A stretch of 64,000 bases of DNA from Ricordea florida. Its lineage: Eukaryota; Cnidaria; Anthozoa; Corallimorpharia; Ricordeidae. Both the position numbers and the translations under genes were made by a program. Positions 61,796 to 64,000 of the stretch are shown piece after piece (positions within the stretch are counted from its first letter, which is position 1; every line of letters starts with the position of its first letter). Where the stretch lies: the NCBI GenBank assembly GCA_949710005.1, contig OX453282.1:6874465-6938464 (forward strand), read 5' to 3'. The notes beneath the pieces are model-generated. The model ran no database searches, was not told where the DNA came from, and saw only the letters and a program-made list of their open reading frames with translations.

Positions 61796-64000
61796 TCAAT
61801 AACTTTATCAATATGCTACACTACTAAATTAGCTTATTCATTTATATTTTCTTACACGTGAGACTGGAGAATTTGGTGTTAAATCGATTCACCATCTCTC
61901 AGTTGATTATCTATGATACCATATAAGATTTTCACGGTTGAAAAATTCTAGTTTTATTGTTGTAGATAGATAGATAGATAAACTTTATTTAAACACGATA
62001 ATAATTAAAGCTGAAAGCTTGTGGGGTCGTGTATTTAGCTTTAACTCTACTAAAAATTAAAATTTCATTTAAATATCTAAAATTACAAATCCTTAATTTA
62101 CAATAAAGATTAATTATTTGATTAATTACTAACTAGTACTATTACTAAGTTAATCCACTATATGATTACGATAACTAACTAAAACTAATTGTAGATAAAA
62201 TCACTATTTGTATGGCGGGTTGTTGAAGCCGACAGGGCGTTAAAATTGAAATCTTTAAAATAGGACCTATTTGTAACATGCTTTCTCAGCTCGAAAAAGC
62301 TTGAAAATCGTTTATGTTTTTCTTGGTATAAAACAATGTTCCAAAGGACAGAGCCCTTATATCTAAGTGAGTCGAAGAAAGAAGAAAATTGTTTCCCTCG
62401 TAGCGAATAGCCGTGACTGGAGTTGCTGTAAGAGCTTCATATCATTCCAAAAATATTTTCCAGAACTCTGATACCAACGGACATGAAACTAGCATATGCT
62501 TTAGATCTTGTTTTGTTTCTGAGCATAAATAGCAAATATCACTGCTCACAAGTTTAACTTGAAATAATTTACTTTTTGTAAAAACTAGATAATGTAAAGT
62601 TTTGTACTGGAACATAGTTAAATTCGTTTCTATAGTTATAGAGAAGGCTAAGTGGAAGTATTTGCTTATTTGGTCCAGTGTTAACCCATTGGCAATAAGG
62701 CGTTGTTTTGTGGTGAGTTCTTGAGTAAATATGTGCTTCACGAAACTTTTATGTATAGGTTTAGTTGTTAGCACTTTCAGGTTGTCCCATGGCTGTGTAA
62801 GGTGCTCTTGTTGTACATCTTTTCGCTTTATTGCCTTTTTATATTCTTGTGGAATAATAGGTCAGGACATTTGTTTGCAGCTGATACCGGAGTTTAAATT
62901 CTTCATAGGAGAGGAAATCTAGATTTTGGTCGAAGTCTTTTATAAGTTGTAAACTCCTTTATCAAACCAAGTACGGAAAAAAATCGTCTTGTCATCAATT
63001 TTGACTGATATCTTTCTTATTCCATACAATCGTTTTCCTAGTGCATGGCATTTCATTATTCTGCACATCCTTAAACTCAAACCAGTATCGTAACATTCTC
63101 TTCTAAAAGAGTGGTCGCTCTTTAATGTTAAGATCCTTACTGTTACAGTTACAGGTTGAGAGGAAGGTTAAGCCTCCCAAGTGTAATGTGGCTTCATTGG
63201 GAATAACCGTCCATGACGAATTCCCACTCAGGTGAAATCGCTTTATCCAAATGGACTTTAGGGTTTTCTTCATCAAAGTAAAGCAAATCATATTCAAACC
63301 CCTGTTTTTGCGTTCGCCAATAATTGCATTTTTTTTTTAATTTTGGCAATTTAGTAATTTTGGCAATTTTGTTGTCCCAGATAAAATTAAACGTGATTTT
63401 ATTTACTTGACCACAGACGTTTTCAGGGATTGGCAGTACGGATGCATTGTAGATAAGCTTCGAAAGGCCCACAGATTTAACAATGTTGATCTTGCCTAAT
63501 AGAGTTAGTTTTCGTCTTTTCCAATCGTTTAAGGTCTTTTCCAAAACATCTAATTTTTCATAGAAGTTAAAATTATCACTAACCATTGTCAAGTTTGCCG
63601 GAGAAGTGTATTCCTAAAGCATAAACAGTCTTTTGGCCACTTAAAGTTGAACGGGGTATTTTCTCTGTTTTTCCATTTTCCCAGCCACATTGCCTCTGAC
63701 TTCGTATGGTTAATTTTTAATCCTGAGCATTTTTCAAACTTTTCCAGGAGGTCAAGCAAAAGACTCATTGATTCGGGGTTTTTTAGAAAAACTGTTGTAT
63801 CATCCGCATACTGTGTGATTTTTATTTCGCGTGCTCCTACTCTGATGCCTTCAATTTTCGTATTTTTTTTTTTAATCGGAAGGGCAAGAATTTCAATACC
63901 AAGGACAAATAGTATGCCTGATAGTGGGCAACCCTGTCTGACACCACACTCCAGATTGAAAAAAATCAGAGGCATAACCATTGTTTGTGACGCAGCTAGT
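61796..64000 (-). mobile_element. L1/Tx1-like LINE, copy 4, with later insertion, running off the window
   Basis: From about 61796 the sequence matches the post-LRR flank (39060 region), then the LINE 3' end. The Cys motif CYLCSETKQDLKHMLVSC is open near 62500-62530, and RT motifs GVRQGCPLSGILFVLGIE and QYADDTTVF are near 63930 and 63800. The longest piece (63589-63981) retains the YADD box. An insert of about 460 bases interrupts the 3' part. Several frameshifts remain, so the copy is inactive. Confidence 0.85.
61961..62423. mobile_element. Insertion with (GATA)n end inside LINE copy 4
   Basis: Compared with copies 1 and 2, about 460 bases are inserted between GTTTTATTGTTGTA and TTGCTGTAAGAGCTTC. 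The insert begins with GATAGATAGATAGATAAAC, which on the minus strand is a 3' tail of tetranucleotide repeats following a TTTAAATAAAGTTT-like site. Flanking TGTTGTA/TGCTGTA may be a target-site duplication. It is probably a 5'-truncated non-LTR element or SINE on the minus strand. Confidence 0.6.

Overview
The window looks like animal genomic DNA, most likely from a cnidarian and probably a stony coral. The reasons are an AT-rich background, two NACHT-LRR receptor genes of the type greatly expanded in corals, an L1/Tx1-like LINE in several decayed copies, and Polinton/Maverick-type (adintovirus-like) DNA. The organism is an inference from gene content; no species-diagnostic gene is present.

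Region 1 (1-20.3 kb) holds two Polinton-like elements in tandem and in the same orientation. Element A (from beyond the left edge to about 12.84 kb) carries a large protein running off the edge, five small membrane-type proteins, a soluble-looking 200-residue protein, an A32-type packaging ATPase, a probable double-jelly-roll capsid protein, a conserved 56-codon gene, a retroviral-type integrase (the only plus-strand gene) and a protein-primed family B DNA polymerase. Element B (13.28-20.3 kb) repeats only capsid, small gene, integrase and polymerase. Capsid and integrase are nearly identical between A and B, but the polymerases are much more diverged and B has a cysteine-rich insertion. A GC-rich 133-bp repeat lies between the elements (twice) and again after element B.

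Region 2 (about 20.69-37.86 kb) is one minisatellite of roughly 317 copies of a 54-bp monomer, with internal block duplications of 2,430, 2,646 and about 8,837 bp. Because 54 bp is 18 codons, one frame stays open for long stretches; these are not convincing genes.

Region 3 (37.9-64 kb) is a set of tandem duplications. The ancestral unit was: degenerate minisatellite, LRR-only receptor fragment, 5'-truncated minus-strand LINE, 5' flank, intronless receptor gene, 3' flank. Units 1 and 2 each keep an intact receptor gene (42117-45215 and 51162-54503). Unit 3 has a broken receptor and an internal deletion. Unit 4 starts inside a deletion junction and runs off the right edge. A 4.3-kb stretch without the repeat family (54.8-59.1 kb) separates units 2 and 3.

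The most interesting observation is the receptor architecture: four predicted membrane helices with paired extracellular cysteines, resembling connexin/innexin-type pore subunits, fused directly to NACHT and LRR domains in one exon. This suggests a membrane-resident, channel-like NLR. The connexin comparison is by eye and needs profile or structure searches. The second theme is the Polinton pair, with a conserved small gene, a shared promoter-like motif, a conserved 43-bp overlap of integrase and polymerase, and mosaic divergence.
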